Shown piece after piece: positions 49,926 through 61,037 of a DNA stretch of 64,000 nt. Positions within the stretch are counted from its first letter, which is position 1. Every line of letters starts with the position of its first letter. Where the stretch lies: NCBI GenBank assembly GCA_001051155.2, contig JYIP02000001.1, forward strand, positions 4,588,001 through 4,652,000, read 5' to 3'. Below the pieces are notes generated by a model. That model saw nothing but the letters and a program-made list of their open reading frames with translations, had not been told where the DNA came from and did no database searches. The translations under genes and the position numbers were made by a program. This stretch comes from Chrysoporthe austroafricana (lineage: Eukaryota > Ascomycota > Sordariomycetes > Diaporthales > Cryphonectriaceae).

Positions 49926-51564
49926 ATGCCTTGGCTATCACCTCCTAAGACTTCACCAGATGGTTCTCCTCGGAACAAGGCACTCTCCAAATTCGATGGG
50001 AAGATGGTATCACCGGCGGGACGAGACGATTTATCGCCTTCGATCATTTATGTCCCGCCGCTGATTGATGGGGCCTGTGGGACGACGCAGAATACGCAAC
50101 GATCCGTCGCCCAGCAGCTGCGGAACGACATACCTTATGTCTTGCGCCTCCTACCAGCGCTGGTACGAGAGGCTGCTGTTACCCGGGTTGGCATATTTGA
50201 GATGTTTCTACACACCGGACTCGCGCTGTTCGAGATCTACATGCTCGTCTCTGCGATACCGCTGTTGTTGTGTCTGCCTGGAGCGCTGTCCATGGCCTGG
50301 ATTGGATGCTGCAGTGCTTTGATCATGGGAACGAGCTGGTGCTTGAATCGCGGCAGTCCTAGCGGCGAGGTCCTCCGTTCGCAGTCGCCAACGGCAGATG
50401 GATGGATGATCGGGCAGGAAATTGATGACGAGCAGTGGTTCTTTGTCGCAGGAGTAGGCACAAAGTAAGAGCGTCTGATTATCAGTTATTTGAAACATCA
50501 AATTGACATTTGCACCGCGCAGCTTGAAGTCACTCAAACAAGAGACTCTGCCTACCCTAGCCAAGATATTTAATAGAACCATCATGGCAATTCATGCACC
50601 TACGTATGGGCTGCCTTTCGACCTACTATCCGCTCTGATCCAGCAATCTCTCAGCATCATTGTCCCTTCGGCTTACTCTCGCACCCAGTACACACAGATC
50701 CGGACAGCTCTGCTGGACAAGAAAACCAGACGAACTGTCATCATGGCCCACAATACCGGTGCTATTACCATATCTCATATGCTTCGGCAACTTTACACTG
50801 ACGTGCCTACCGAAAAGTTGTCAAAGCTGGAAATTTATACCTTCGGAGCTGCCGCCACCGACTTTGCCACACCCTTGGGTAGCCTTCCTGGTGAGATGAA
50901 GAAGACAGGCGGCCAGGTCCATGCTCCGGACTTTATAGTCGAGCAGCCCGGTCCCCACATTGAGCATTTCGCCTTTGCCAATGACCCCTTTGCGCGCATG
51001 GGAGTCCTGCAGAGCGTCCGAGAGAATCTGGAAAGTCGTTTCTGTGGATCCGTGTTCGTACTGAATTGTGCCGACACCACCTATCATGGCACCCGCACTT
51101 CGAGGGAGGAAGCAAAACATCGGCGAACCGAAGTCTCGTCTCTCCCGCTTATGTCCTTAGGTGATTACATGTCCTGCTTGTTCCCTGATCAGTCCAATCT
51201 CGCCTCCTCTGCATCTAGAGCAAATCGCCAGCAGAATCGCAGCATCCTCGACGGACTCATGTACATTGACCGAGACCTTGCTGAGAAGCGTGAGTTTGCG
51301 GCCTTAGCTAAGGGCTCGGCCTCACATCGCACCAACGGACAGAAGAGACTGAGCTGGACGGGCCTCGGCGCCACTGCCAACGGAATGAAGGATAACATGC
51401 CCGGTGTGGTCGGGTTGGAGATGGCGAGGAAGGGCTGCAAGGATTGCAATGGCCACCGAGGCAGGGAAGTCAGTTGGTTGGTGAGGTATGTGTGCATTCC
51501 AAGCCACTTCAGCATGGAGCAGAGAGTTGCGGCAGATGGATCTGGAATGAAGCGAGCTAAGTAA
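49926..51564 (+). CDS. Alpha/beta-hydrolase-like membrane protein lacking the nucleophile Ser
   Basis: Two exons, 49926-50464 and 50523-51564 (58-nt intron), give 526 residues. Two adjacent hydrophobic segments lie at about 94-118 and 120-140. The following part resembles a fungal lipase-like family: EQWFFVAGVGT joined by splicing to NLKSLKQETL, IHAPTYGLPFDLL, then RRTVIMAHNTGAITISHMLR and KLEIYTFGAAATDF. In family members I recall, the nucleophile elbow reads AHSQG; here it is AHNTG (residues 255-259), so the catalytic Ser is Asn257. HIEHFAFANDPFARMGVL and a late VFVLNCADTTYHGT region follow. The product is therefore probably not a hydrolase, unless another residue serves. Family name and function unknown; membrane location is predicted from sequence only. 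Confidence 0.72.
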
Positions 51565-51896
51565 GCAAGAGAACATTCATATATCAAAGCCAGTACTTGA
51601 CTGGCTCGGGTTTTGGCCACCACTGTAGCAGGACCTTGATTCTCAAATATAGACTTCGTCGCCAAATATTAGTACAAAATGGACCATAGAACGAATAAAT
51701 GAAAAAGCGATGGGAGACCCCGGAGACGGGATAAATTGTTTAATATTTAATATGTACAGAGTATAAAATTACGAACTTCCTTCTTCGGTACATCTCTGTA
51801 CCACACGGCCAACCGATAGACATGCCTGCGTATAGGCATTAATAGTCAAGTCGTCTCCTCTGCTCCATCTTCAAGGTCAACAGTGGCGACTTGCAC
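51565..51896. other. 3'-3' spacer
   Basis: Short AT-rich gap between the convergent hydrolase-like gene and the secreted protein gene. Nothing recognised in it. Confidence 0.5.
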
Positions 51897-52565
51897 TTAA
51901 AGAAGCGAAGTCAGGACGCTGGCGACAGTGCTCAGAACAGTGTCCAGAACGCCCTGAACCACCACAAGCAGTCCAGCGACAACTGTGTCCAGAGACTTGA
52001 CCAGGCTGCCGAGAACAATGAAGAGAGGCTGGAGGTAGGTCAAGAGATCGCTCACTAGTAAACATTCAATTAGTCGCATGTTATTGTAAGTTGGTGGATG
52101 GGATGTCTTACCGAGGCCAATCTTGGCAACGAGAGCCTTAACAGTGTACACAATCTCGTTAACAAGTCCCAGCGCGGTTGGCAGCAGCTCGGTTTGGTCC
52201 AAGTCCCAGAAAGCGGTAGTGGCGGCAGCCTTGGTGGCCTCGTGAAGAAGGTCGGTGATGCCCTCCAGCTGAGGAGCCAGAGAAGAGATGGCGGCGTTCT
52301 GCTCGACAGTGGTGGGGTTCTCAGCGATAGACACGACGGTGGCGTCTGAATTATGTTAGCATTCTTTGCCTTGAGATTCTAGACGTTTGAGATGTGTTTC
52401 CGGGGTCGTAGACGTACTGATGGAGGTGGTGTATGTCTTAATGCTCTCCGTCAGAGTGCTAATGGTGATGGTCTGATCGCGCTCGGCCATGACGCCAACC
52501 TTACCGGTGGCGGCAGCGAAGGCACCGGCGGCCAGGGTGAACAGGGAGAAGAAGGAAGACTTCAT
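51897..52565 (-). CDS. Small secreted hydrophobic protein, function unknown
   Basis: Three exons, 52418-52565, 52112-52345 and 51897-52054 (introns 72 and 57 nt, with GCTAAC and GACTAA branch-like motifs), give 179 residues. It begins with a signal peptide (MKSSFFSLFTLAAGAFAAAT) and has no Cys in the mature part. The remainder is predicted helical: Thr/Ser-rich at first (TITISTLTESIKTY), then LAPQLEGITDLLHEATKAAA, and a very hydrophobic C-terminal third (LLTYLQPLFIVLGSLVKSLD, VVAGLLVVVQGVLD). The overall look recalls fungal cell-wall or hydrophobic-surface-binding small secreted proteins, but I cannot assign a named family. A candidate effector or surface protein by inference. The reading frame is preserved across both introns, which supports the gene. 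Confidence 0.7.
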
Positions 52566-54996
52566 TTTGATAGTTTTAAAAGGCTTTTTTTAAGAATGAG
52601 TGACGATAGTGGGATTAATGAACGAGTGTCAAGAGGTGAGGTGGGATGGAGTGTGTTTGACTTGCTTGTGATGTCGAATGCAAAATCTCTTTAGTCGATG
52701 GACGAGAGACACTATATATATTGCTCAATACATAACAAGTCCCTCCTATGAGCTCATCGAGTGCATCACTGTCCTCATCTGTATGACGTCCTCCAGACCA
52801 CGAGTCGACACTGCGAGGCCAATCTCCCGTAGGGACTGATAGACAGGGACGTGGCCCATCCCTCCGCTCTTGCGCCCACGGTGATCCCGATTTACTGAAG
52901 TCAGACCCTGAATAAGGAACGTTTATGGATGTCACGGTGAGAGAGATCTCCGCAGGGGCTGATCATTGTAGAGCTTCATGAGAGTTAATGTGGGTCTCAT
53001 CGCTTGCGCCGATGATCCCAATGAAAACACCGAGGAGATCAACCACACTGAAATTTGAGGCACAGCCCAATGAGGATCTATGCAGTAGTGCGCGAAGAAA
53101 ATCCAATTAAATGTGATCGTCAAAATCAGACATCTTGCAACGAGATGATACAAAGTAGGCACGGGAATCCCGATGGATATTCTCATCATAGCTGCAAGAA
53201 AAATACCTTAGAAAATCTGGAATGCACCAGAGACTTTGGAAAAACAACAAAGAAAAGCCCGGATCATTTTTGGGCACTTCGGTTGGTGCCCGAAGACACG
53301 TCAAAATGGTTATGGGGACACAATGCGTAGGTGACGATGGGGCACCAACCGAAAATGCCGGCCTTTCACCGCCAGAACCTTGACACTGACTTGCATTAAA
53401 TGGATCCAGATAGAATGTGTATAACAGTTATGTATTATCAATCTACCAGCGGCCCATAAGCTGAATGTTGCGCCTCCAGGTAGGCATGGGTCTCATCCAC
53501 CCGGATAGCTGAGCCAAATCTCTATGCAAAGACGGTCCCAGAGAGACGCTGTGAGAACTGTATCATTTCGACTCCATATCGATCCTAGTGGACTGCTAAA
53601 TTCATGACAGACTTATTTCCCAAAGTATCTTTAGTTCCCAGGAGTTTACGGATGTAAACTTGAAGGAGGATAACCAAGACAGGAGAGTTTTCATTGGCTG
53701 GTTGTAAGGCTTTCTCAGCCACATAGATAAAATGATTTTAATATACAAAGATGCAGGAGCGAGGGCTTGTAGGAAAGATAGAGAAGAAGGAAAGGGGGGG
53801 GGGAGAAAAATGATATCCACTCAACGGCCGAGAGTTGGGCGTGGCTTGGCTGCTGACATTCTATGCTTCGACGGGCTCCGGGCCGGTCTATGCGCAGTCA
53901 TCCGAACAAAGTACGCTGGTCGTGGGCGAGGTGACCACAGGCCTGCAGTTTGTGGAACTCGGATGGACGACCAAGGCTGAAACAAAGCTGTCAGATTCTC
54001 CCCCGGACGCCTCTGGGTCTGCTTGATCTTGGTGCCCTGGCTTGTCAGTGAATCGACTGGCCCTGGTGCTTTCAAAAATGTCCGAAGATGTCGCATTGCA
54101 GATACTTCTCACATAAGCTTCCTTCAAAGTCGGCCTTCACTGACGCTGTGAAGACCTGAAACCTGCAAACCAGTTCGTTGACCAGGGTTTCGAATTGGGC
54201 CTTGGGCAGCCGGGTGTAAGATTGTGGAGCCTGCGAACCCCACATCTCGACGACTGCAAACTCCGGGGGGGGGGGGACGTTTTCAAGACAGCTTATGGAT
54301 TGATTGCACTGAACTGAGCTAAGTGCGAGGAGTTAGGATGCTGCTACTATAGTCCACTTTCCTTATGCAATGAACTCTGGGTGAATACACGCTTGCTTCG
54401 CGAAGCTTGCTTCTCTCGAGCTAATCTCTATGGGCCAGATATTTCCACCACGGTGAACGCTTGGATGTGGGTTCTTAGTAAACAATTATCCAAATTGAGT
54501 GTGTGATTTTTCAGAATCCACTAGAACGGACTCTGGCCTCCTGTTCTGAGGCCCCGAGGAGTTGAAGACTGCAACAAGGCCATAGAGTGACCCGGTTGCG
54601 GGCCGTCCAATGGGTCACGGTATTACTACATGTGGCCGGAGAGGCCAGTAATGACCGTTCCACAACATACAAGAAAAACAAACACAAACAACACCTGGTA
54701 TTTATGAACAGATCTTCCATCTAGTTTTGAGCTGGTTCAGTTCTTTCCATTCATTTATTCAGGTATTCCAGGCGACTCCTGTTCGCTATCCGCAGCATCT
54801 TTACATTGAAAAACAACAAGTCACATCTCGTGGGCAGCTCTTAGCATAACGTATTTTGCAGCTCCCAACATTTCCTCCTCAAGCTGTAACCTTGTCAGTT
54901 TGATCCGTGCGAATCGTCGAAACATTAGTTGTATCATCACGAAATTCTGACCCTTTCACAGCGCTACTCAGACATAAACGGCACCGCTCTCTTACC
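52566..54996. other. Intergenic region, nothing recognised
   Basis: The left end is the promoter of the secreted protein gene (TATATATAT-like sequence near 52711). No supported gene follows. A run of 12 G lies at 54265-54276 and a purine-rich stretch at about 53770-53810. Open frames are under 95 codons. Confidence 0.5.
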
Positions 54997-55539
54997 ATGC
55001 TGGACCACCAGACCAGGATGTGGTTCGACCAAGTACAAGCCCCTAAGAGGGAAATTCAGTATACTCCCCCAAGACAAGTCCGACATATGTCATATACTAC
55101 ACCTCCGGCACATACCCAACACCTGTCGTATACTACACCACCACCTACCGTGCCAGTGAGACACACCTCGATCAAGCCGGACCAGCGGGACTTTCAATGG
55201 CTCAGCGAACTGCAGAGCCATATCTCAGACTACGAGCACCTCAAGCCGCTGCTGAGGGACAGAAGGCTTGAACTACAGCAGCGCCAGGCGCAGCTGAACT
55301 TCTGGACGCGGGAGATCCAGGATCGTCAGAAACAAGTGCGGGACTCCAACTTCTCAAATGGGGCGCAAAGGAGGGAACTCCAGATCCAACTGCAGGGGCT
55401 CCTCCGCGACCGAGAGGTAGCACGTCGAGACTATCAGAAACAGCAGGCTGAATTCGACCGGCTGAGTCAGCAGGTCCAGAGCCACAAGGAGATTATTGAC
55501 AGTCTCATGCAGAGACTGAGAATCATGGTCTCGTCTTGA
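54997..55539 (+). CDS. Coiled-coil protein, function unknown
   Basis: Single exon of 180 residues from the ATG at 54997. The first 65 residues are Pro/Thr/Tyr-rich with a short imperfect repeat (MSYTTPPAHTQ, LSYTTPPPTVP). The rest is a long charged coiled coil (LRDRRLELQQRQAQLNFW, EIQDRQKQVRD, EVARRDYQKQQAEFDRLSQQ). No domain is recognised. The coding case rests on the unbroken frame, the heptad pattern and a clean stop. The frame extends 30 codons upstream without an ATG. It could instead be a terminal exon of a longer gene. Confidence 0.5.
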   Translation: MLDHQTRMWFDQVQAPKREIQYTPPRQVRHMSYTTPPAHTQHLSYTTPPPTVPVRHTSIKPDQRDFQWLSELQSHISDYEHLKPLLRDRRLELQQRQAQLNFWTREIQDRQKQVRDSNFSNGAQRRELQIQLQGLLRDREVARRDYQKQQAEFDRLSQQVQSHKEIIDSLMQRLRIMVSS

Positions 55540-55901
55540 TTGTCCGTTTAAGCCTGAGAAGGAAGTTATTCGTCGACCCGTGCCATGGGCCTATGTCAAT
55601 AGATGGGGATTTGAATAAGGGCACTATAGTGTCCACCACAGCATGGCCCCGGCGGTCTGACAACGTAATACTACCTCTTAATTGATATATAAATTAATAA
55701 TCGGCAATTGATGCATGGCGCTCTTCGACCCGTAGAATGCGACATGTCTCCCGCGGAAAAGCAGTACCATACATCCCAGGTTATTGTGAAAGGAAACCCA
55801 CTTGCATACCTCGTTTTCAACGTTCTGTAGATCACAGGGCCGTGTTAGAGGGCTGGAACATGGATGCGGACGCATTGAAGAATTCATTCCCGTGACTAGC
55901 G
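55540..55901. other. 3'-3' spacer
   Basis: About 360 bases between the coiled-coil gene (+) and the HET gene (-). I see nothing in it beyond AT-rich UTR-like sequence. Confidence 0.5.
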
Positions 55902-58900
55902 CTAGACTAAAGTGACAGTTCCAACATTCCAGGTGGCTCCGAGTATTTCATAAGGTAGAGATCCTTCGATAGCCGCCTCGTTATCATCTGCGCCACGCTT
56001 GGGGAGATTGTCTTCGTCGTGTAGATAGCAATCTCCAATAAGCTCAAATGAATCCATGTGATTCAAAAACTCGGAATTTGATTCCTGGACGTCAATTTCC
56101 CGGAGAACAAAGTGTGAAGGTCCGCTAGGAAACACATGTATCCTGTCCCCTGGCCGCATAGATGCAGGCCCCAGACCCATTGCACCTGTTTCGGACACGA
56201 AGAAGACGCGACCGTCCGTTGCCAGCTCGATAGATTTGAAGAAAGGGCTTGGGGGCAAAGGGTGGCCAGAGATATATGAAGGGGATGGTACTGCGAGGTC
56301 CATAGGAATGTGCAAGACCTGAATCTGTTTCCCCTGTTTCTGTGACGAAATACGCGCACCACGTATCCGTAGAACGAGCCCCTGAAGCCAGCCAAGCAAC
56401 GGGAGGAATCCAGCCTCGTTAACCGAATTATACTGACCGGGAAGAATTCCACCCATAATGGTTCGCGCAAAATGCAGTAGGCGTTCCTCATCCAGCCATA
56501 CCTCACTACATCTTCCCAAGCTTGGGTCTCTAGGGTCTTCACTCTGGAAACCCGCGAGACAAATCCATCGCGTCAAGGTCTGCGCTACTGCCTGTGTGTC
56601 TGACCACCCGAACATCCTGGCACCGACCTGCTTAACGCGCTCGAGAGATATGCTCTGCAAGGTGAGGACTTCTGTATTAGTTCCAGTCAGGTTTCTCGGA
56701 GATGCCCCGCACCATGTCAGTCCATTTTCTGTTTGCGAATCCTTGTACCAAGTTCGACCCATCCAACGTGGTATCTTCTGGAAGGTATAGGAGGATTTGA
56801 ATAGCTCCCACGGCTTGAATGTGTTGACTGAGATATCTGTTTGGCTGTTAGCGCACACTGAGGACGCTGCGAGGATAGTAGTGTGGCGGATGGTAGTAAC
56901 GGGGAGAGCCTTTGTGAAGGATATTTATCTTGCTGTGAGATCCGCAGTGTTTAATACTGGACAATAATAACCTAGGAGAGAGGAGCGCGGACATAACTTC
57001 GAGGGTATCGGGGCCTCAGCTTCCAAAGACGCCGAAGACGAAGAAACTCGAGCCTCTAAACCATTCAGGACGTAGTCTTTGAGATACATACCGCAAAAAC
57101 GAAATAACGCGCTCGCAGAGAGAAATCAACCTCTCGACAATCCCTTTGAAAGTGTGTCCGAAGCCTGTGTCGTTAGGATCCAGTGAGCTGACCCACATGT
57201 TAAGATACGCGATATACGAATGTATGTGGGGAAGCAACGAATTTGACAAGTGTCTCCCACGTTTAGCCAAGCTCTCCGTAAGTAGCTCCATTTGACGTAT
57301 GACTGCGTCCCAATAATCCCACTCCCTTGTGATCATCTTGAGGGCCCATCCACGGTTCGCGTGGTACATATCAAGAACCTCCATGCGACGTCTGGCAGCT
57401 AGATCAAGACCATTGCTCCAATCTGGAACCCAAGACGGAAGGTCTCGACGATTCTTGCGTTTTTGGTCTCCGGTCCAGCAGGTCAAAGAGGCACCCTCTA
57501 TGAGAAGCTCTAGAACCGTCTTCCTGTAGGTCCGGGAGACATCGAGCCAGTAATCAGGCTGTATTATGTGTCCCTGTTTCGAAAGACTAAGGAGGCCGTA
57601 CACCTTATCGCGGTCATCACTAGCTTGACGATTTGAGAATTCCTAGAGAAGATAGAAAAGCTCACTACCTCCGTCAGCTTGCCATCTCCGTCGCGTTCGT
57701 TCGAGGTTGGACACATGGCTGTGGAATAGCTCGAGGACCTTGAAGTTTTCAGGCTCGAGCTCTGCCAAGGCTGTTGAATCTCTTAGGTTCGAGGACATGA
57801 CATTGGAAGCTCCGACAAAGATCTTCCAAGACGCAGACACGGTGCCATATTGAACGACAGCATCTTTGCTAACAGAATTTTCCTGCACAACCCAGATCCT
57901 GTTCCACCACGGACAGACCAGAAATGACCTAAGGCATTCAAATAGGTGCCTCCTGGCCGCTTCTGTGAGTTTCAAAAGTTCTCGGCAGAAATGCTCTGCC
58001 TTGCTTTCGTCTGAAAAGAGCCGCACCAAGCTGATTGCGCAGAGCGCTGCATTAGCCGATGAGCTAAATTCCTTAAACCTGGAGGAGTGAGAATTTTCAA
58101 GGAACTTGGCCAGAAAGACCTCGTCTCGTTCATCTCCAGAAAGCTTTGTCTTTGGACAAGTCGGCGGATCTGATAAATCTGAGCGCTGTATCCTGTGGCT
58201 TCGGCCGTTGCCCATGAACACGATGATCTCCTCTGCGTGCTCGTATATCAGCCGCATGAGTTCGACCTGACGGCTTCGCTCCACCTTATCGTCTTGGTTG
58301 ATACACTAGGCTCTCATCAGCAGGTGTAGTGTGAAGAAAATGAAAAATGGCAACGGAAGGCGAGGTTCCCTCCTTTTGAGAGGCGGGGCGGTTTCGGATT
58401 GACGAAGATCCCAGGAATGAAAGGCAACGCAGGTGGTCAAGTCCATGGCCAATTGCCTGTGGCATAGACAGAGTGGAACATGACGAAAATCTTGCAACAA
58501 AGCGAGACCAAATGAATAAGACGTATAGTGAATGTGGATAGTCAGAACCTAGCTAACTTCCACCTGGAGCATGCTCTTCCTATCCCAGGTCGATCGATGG
58601 TGAAGAGAATGGTAAAGACTTACCAGTGCATCAACCCATAAAGTAACAGTCTGGTCGATTTGCCGTAGGTAGCGGAGGGCGCAGAACAGATTTATAGTGA
58701 CTTTCACCGGGAGGTCTTCAAGATAGATAATGTCTTTCACTACAGGGGAGCCCCACACGTATGAGAGAGCCCTGTACGAGCCGCTTTTGGAAGAAGGCTC
58801 ATCAAGCCCACGGAAAATTAGACTGCATTTTATCGGGTCTTGCCACTGACCAGGAGAGATTTTGACTACGCGAAAATGATCTGAACCGAGTAGCCTTGCG

Positions 58901-58956
58901 TAGTAAGGGGTTGGCAGGGAAGCTTCCCATGGCAGTCTGAAGGTCGAGGAGTCCAT
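55902..58956 (-). CDS. HET-domain (heterokaryon incompatibility) protein with an in-frame TAG
   Basis: Minus-strand multi-exon gene. Exon 1 (58624-58956; an earlier ATG at 59028 is possible) holds the HET start: YRALSYVWGSPVV, then LWVDAL, joined after a 318-nt intron to CINQDDKVERSRQVELM at 58305. CPWWNRIWVVQENSVSKDAVVQYG follows. The frame then meets TAG at 57643-57645, directly before EFSNRQASDDRDKVYGLLSL, and continues open for 208 codons to a TGA at 57016. A last exon (from about 56827 to 55902) carries the typical C-terminal block: GRVFFVSETGAMGLGPASM, RPGDRIHVFPSG, FELIGDCYLHD. The exon 3/4 junction could not be fixed. HET proteins trigger cell death after fusion of unlike strains. The TAG may be a nonsense mutation, an editable UAG, or part of a 3' splice site (pyrimidine tract then CTAG). 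Identity is confident; integrity is not. Confidence 0.75.
57643..57645 (-). other. In-frame TAG inside the HET coding frame
   Basis: The codons around it read L-F-Y-L-L, TAG, E-F-S-N-R on the minus strand, in one unbroken frame with conserved HET sequence on both sides. The base before the A is U and the base after it is G, the context preferred by the A-to-I editing described in Sordariomycetes. A 26-nt GT...AG excision here would be too short and would shift the frame. A 66-nt intron starting GTGTCC with branch GCTGAC would keep the frame and cannot be excluded. Confidence 0.7.
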
Positions 58957-59592
58957 GAGTGCACATGTGTTGTGGTCGAGGATGTCAGATGAGAGAAGAT
59001 GGAAGATACTGGCAATTCGAGTGAGCATTCATTATATTCTGCTCTATGGGAGGTCAGCCAGGCACCCAGAACTCGGGTGCCCGGGGCTGAGCCTTTCGGA
59101 GGCCTGCCTGCAGCGTGGCGCTGCATAACTCGTGCATGTCCTAGCTTATTCGGGCAGAAAGTGATGGTGAGGTGCATCTGGACACCCGGAGGTATGAGAT
59201 ACTGTCCCATCGGCAGTCAAGGGCAGAAGTAAATGCATGGGGTCTTGGATGTCTGGTATTTCCTCTGAGGAGGAGCGCGAGTTAATCTACTTGGGGACCT
59301 TGGAGCTTGTTATTTATCAGTGCTGTATACAGGGGCACGACGGGGTCCCTGCTGGAGCAGCCAACGAGGGGGACCCATGCCACACCATGCGTATCATAGA
59401 CCGGCAGGTGTCTGGTCCGTGCGGTGTGTGTTGGGATGTTATGCACTATGGTAGCCTCGCAGCCAATTCCGACTTCACCTTTAAATTACCCGGCGGCAGT
59501 ACACATAACCATGGCGATGGCATACTACCACCAACCCTTCTCGTCTTCTCTCTCGACGGCCAGCGCAACCTGTCGCCATCGAATCTGCCGTC
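58957..59592. promoter_or_regulatory. Divergent promoter region between HET and GCR1_C-type genes
   Basis: About 640 bases separate the start of the HET gene (minus) from the start of the DNA-binding protein gene (plus). The only frames here overlap out of phase with the flanking genes. No named element recognised. Confidence 0.45.
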
Positions 59593-60731
59593 ATGGATCT
59601 GTCACATCTCCCTTCCTCTCCAGATGCTGGCCATGGCGTCCCTATCAAACGACCTCCCGAGGATGAGGAGCCCTTCGATCTGAACAGAGCCCCTGCTAAA
59701 CGGCAAGCTGTCGAGCCGGCCCTCTCTAACGATCAAGATCCGGCATCGTGGCCATCGTCTGAGGGTGCAGATGATCAGCTCCAGGACAAGAGCCCCGAGG
59801 AACTGGTTTCCATCATCCATAAGCTGCGTTCCAGCATCTGCGAAATGCAGGCTTCCCACGTCCAAAAGGTCGCCGAGCTTCAAGACCAGTGTGCCATCGT
59901 CAGCAGTCAGCTTGCACAGATGAAGAGCCTGCTCAACACCTATTTTGACTCCCAGACAAGGCATATGCAGTCTTTTCAACGTGTGAGGTCCAGCAAACCG
60001 GAATCTGCTTGCGTCACGCTAACACGGCGTCGCCGCAGGACGTTGCTTCCATTACAGTCCCTCAGCCTTCCGCAGAGCCCTTCATAAGCCTCGGCGGGAC
60101 AGCCGTCGCAGATGCATTGAATACCCGTTCCCGTCGCTCCGTCTCAACGCCGAGTCGGGCCGCAGGAGCTGGCTATGTGACAGGCCCAACTCTCACCCCC
60201 ACGCCCAACGACATGTTCGCTACCCCCCAGCGAGAGCTCCTCGAGCCCCCCTCCCACCGAACCCCCAGCTCGGCTGCACCCGGCATCCCCACACCGGCCC
60301 CGAAGCCCCAAGGCAAAGTCGAGATGAAGATCATACCCTCCGCGAACCCCAATGACCCGCCTATAGTCGAGCTGAGCAGCCTAGACACGGTCCCAGAGGT
60401 CTGGGAGGAATACCGTTATGGCCGCCACGGGAACCCCTCGCTGGAGTCCCTCGATGCGCTGTGGGGCCCGCGCTGGCGCCCTGACCCTAAGATCCGGGCG
60501 TGGTATAGCCGGCGCAAGGCGATCCTGGACCAGGTCAGGAAGTACATGGCCGATGGCATCGACGAGAAGTCCGCAGTCATGGAGGTCGAGAAAATGCGCC
60601 GCGGCCGCACCCTGCACTGGCTGAGCCGCATCTTGCTAGATGATCGGAAGCAGACCAAGAAGCAGTGGAAAGAGGCTCAGAAGGCTGCTACTGCGGCCAA
60701 GCAGGCCATGCATGGTGCCCAGGTGACGTGA
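59593..60731 (+). CDS. GCR1_C-type DNA-binding protein (putative transcription factor)
   Basis: Two exons, 59593-59982 and 60039-60731 (56-nt intron, branch GCTAAC), give 360 residues. The N-terminus is acidic and disordered with a KRPPEDEEPFDLNRAPAKRQ stretch. Residues about 68-128 form a coiled coil (PEELVSIIHKLRSSICEMQA, VAELQDQCAIVSSQLAQMKS). A Pro/Thr-rich linker follows. Residues about 248-340 match the GCR1_C DNA-binding domain of yeast Gcr1, Msn1 and Hot1: VPEVWEEYRYGRHGNPSLES, then LDALWGPRWRPDPKIRAWYS and RRKAILDQVRKYM. These yeast factors act on glycolytic, filamentation and osmostress genes; in filamentous fungi many copies exist with unknown targets. Divergent neighbour of the HET gene. 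Confidence 0.8.
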
Positions 60732-61037
60732 ATTGGCCGACGGACTAGGAGAGAACACATCTAGTGCCGACTCATTGCTGTCGTAGCGTTTTTGTGGGTT
60801 CAGATTTGCCAGTGATCCAAGTCCCTGTTTCAGCTTGCCCAGAAGCATTCAAGTAACGTCGGATCTTGCATGACCAATTGCTGCTTGCTCGTCTTGGGAA
60901 GATAGAGTAGCAGTGTTACAGTTCACCCGGCATACTCACAGAATTCCTTTGAGGCAACTTTGCAACTGTGGTCATTTTGTGGCCAACAGAGCTCGCATGT
61001 TATGTCTCTGGACAGGCTGACATGCGTGGATCTTAAG
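60732..61037. other. 3'-3' spacer
   Basis: About 300 bases between the GCR1_C gene (+) and the disrupted minus-strand locus. I see nothing recognisable in it. Confidence 0.4.

Noticed and set aside
57643..57668. 26-nt GTAGTG...CTCTAG as an intron that would remove the HET TAG
   Set aside because: Too short for splicing, and its removal would shift the frame away from the conserved RDKVYGLLSL block.
59237..59683. 148-codon plus-strand frame before the GCR1_C gene
   Set aside because: It overlaps the GCR1_C start in another frame, shows no domain and looks like 5' UTR.
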